34,262 bases of DNA from Nitrospirota bacterium. GTDB lineage: Bacteria > Nitrospirota > Thermodesulfovibrionia > Thermodesulfovibrionales > UBA9159. The position numbers were made by a program, and so were the translations under genes. Positions 33,487-34,262 of this stretch are shown here, one piece after another. Below the pieces are notes generated by a model. The model did no database searches. It saw nothing but the letters and a program-made list of their open reading frames with translations, and had not been told where the DNA came from. Where the stretch lies: the NCBI GenBank assembly GCA_023382175.1, contig JAMCQB010000152.1:1-34262 (forward strand), read 5' to 3'. Position 1 is the first letter of the stretch, and the number at the start of each line of letters is the position of its first letter.

Positions 33487-34176
33487 ATGTCTCTTATCGA
33501 GGTTCGCGAGATCACGAAGGTCTACAGACTTGGCGACATCGAGGTGAATGCGCTCATGGACGTCTCCACAACCATCGGGAAAGGGGAATTTGTAGCCATC
33601 ATGGGTCCCTCGGGTTCCGGCAAGTCGACCTTCATGAATATCCTGGGTTGCCTTGACCAGCCGACGGGAGGACAGTATCTCCTGGAGGGCATCGATGTCG
33701 GCAGACTTGACAGGAATGAACTTGCAGGCATACGGAACAGGAAAATAGGTTTTGTTTTTCAGGGCTTCAATCTCCTTTCGCGAACATCTGCCATCGAAAA
33801 CGTCGAGATCCCCATGCTCTATGACGGGCTTCCTGCGAGGGACAGGAGGCAGCGGGCCATGGCGGCCCTCAAGAGTGTAGGCCTGGAGGGAAGGGAACAT
33901 CACCATCCCAATCAGCTTTCGGGTGGCCAGCAGCAAAGGGTTGCCATAGCGCGGGCTCTTGTGAATGACGCGCCCATAATCCTTGCGGATGAACCCACGG
34001 GCAACCTGGACACGAAGACGAGCGCCGAGATCATGGAACTTTTTGTGAAATTGAACCGGGAATCAAATATCACCATAATCCTTGTCACCCACGAACCCGA
34101 TATAGCGGCCTACAGCAAGCGGAGAATCAAATTCCTGGACGGACGTATCATTAGTGATGAACGGGTGAAACAGTGA
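33487..34176 (+). CDS. MacB-type ABC transporter ATP-binding protein
   Basis: The 229-residue ATPase is of the MacB/LolD (type VII ABC) group. Walker A is [10 protein letters not shown]-loop [18 protein letters not shown], signature [15 protein letters not shown], Walker [13 protein letters not shown] and H-loop LVTHEPD. It starts one base after the adaptor stop. In E. coli MacB the ATPase and permease are fused; here the ATPase is a separate chain, so a FtsX/MacB-type permease gene is expected downstream, beyond the window. Together with the MacA-like adaptor and TolC it would form a tripartite exporter. Confidence 0.95.
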   Translation: MSLIEVREITKVYRLGDIEVNALMDVSTTIGKGEFVAIMGPSGSGKSTFMNILGCLDQPTGGQYLLEGIDVGRLDRNELAGIRNRKIGFVFQGFNLLSRTSAIENVEIPMLYDGLPARDRRQRAMAALKSVGLEGREHHHPNQLSGGQQQRVAIARALVNDAPIILADEPTGNLDTKTSAEIMELFVKLNRESNITIILVTHEPDIAAYSKRRIKFLDGRIISDERVKQ

Positions 34177-34187
34177 ACGGTTCTTTA

Positions 34188-34262
34188 TTGTCATTGCGAG
34201 AGAAGCGAAGCAATCTAAGAAATAATGAAATTGCTTCGTCGGTTGGAAAACCTCCTCGCAAA
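34188..34262. repeat. Palindromic repeat of the CATTGCGAG/GAAGCAAT type (cut by window end)
   Basis: The element starts TTGTCATTGCGAG and has CGAAGCAAT (34206-34214) facing ATTGCTTCG (34230-34238). An outer TTGCGAG (34194-34200) faces CTCGCAA (34255-34261). Nested arms of this kind are common dispersed palindromic repeats (MITE-like) in environmental bacteria. It lies just after the ATPase gene, where the permease gene might be expected to follow. Confidence 0.7.

Overview
The window comes from a Gram-negative, probably anaerobic or microaerobic, nitrogen-fixing bacterium. The diderm envelope is shown by a Mla lipid-transport operon, a TolC-type channel, RND and MacAB-type pumps and lipoproteins. 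Nitrogen fixation is shown by nifH, nifD, nifK and the first codons of nifE behind a sigma-54 promoter. The gene mix and the many small palindromic repeats resemble Nitrospirota or Desulfobacterota, but that placement is an impression and was not computed. No rRNA, tRNA, CRISPR array, transposase or phage gene was seen.

Layout, left to right. (1) 1-4320, minus strand: nifH-nifD-nifK-nifE, with a NifA-type upstream site and a -24/-12 promoter in front of nifH. nifD is split by one extra base in a run of seven A. (2) 4569-9699, minus strand: a compact operon reading GAF-PP2C phosphatase, anti-sigma-type serine kinase, STAS protein, MlaE, MlaF, MlaD, auxiliary lipoprotein. A full partner-switching trio is therefore joined to a phospholipid transporter. 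(3) 9700-12034: an AT-rich leader holding a candidate GEMM (cyclic dinucleotide) riboswitch whose 3' strand overlaps a terminator, followed by an orphan membrane histidine kinase. (4) 12158-16830: a ModF-like double ABC ATPase, a metallo-beta-lactamase-fold gene also split in a 7-base homopolymer, a propionyl/acetyl-CoA synthetase and a small membrane protein. (5) 17318-19814: a tandem PilZ protein and a PAS-PAS-AAA-Fis sigma-54 activator. (6) 20011-25872: DAHP synthase, then minus-strand transketolase, rpiB and an rpe-like gene, a quinone oxidoreductase and a cytochrome P460-like protein. (7) 26023-34176, plus strand: a TetR regulator, RND adaptor, RND pump, TolC-type channel, MacA-like adaptor and MacB-type ATPase. 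The window ends inside a palindromic repeat.

How the parts fit. The nif operon needs sigma-54 activation and molybdenum; the ModF-like ATPase may belong to molybdate handling, but that is inference. The riboswitch candidate and the PilZ protein both suggest cyclic-dinucleotide signalling. The tetR to macB block looks like one inducible efflux operon in which two pump types could share one outer-membrane channel. Tkt, RpiB and the Rpe-like protein form a non-oxidative pentose phosphate set, and transketolase yields the erythrose-4-phosphate used by the neighbouring DAHP synthase.

The observations most worth follow-up are the partner-switching/Mla operon, the riboswitch with overlapping terminator, the two single-base homopolymer frame breaks (one in nifD), and a four-heptad repeat that occurs twice at the 3' ends of genes.
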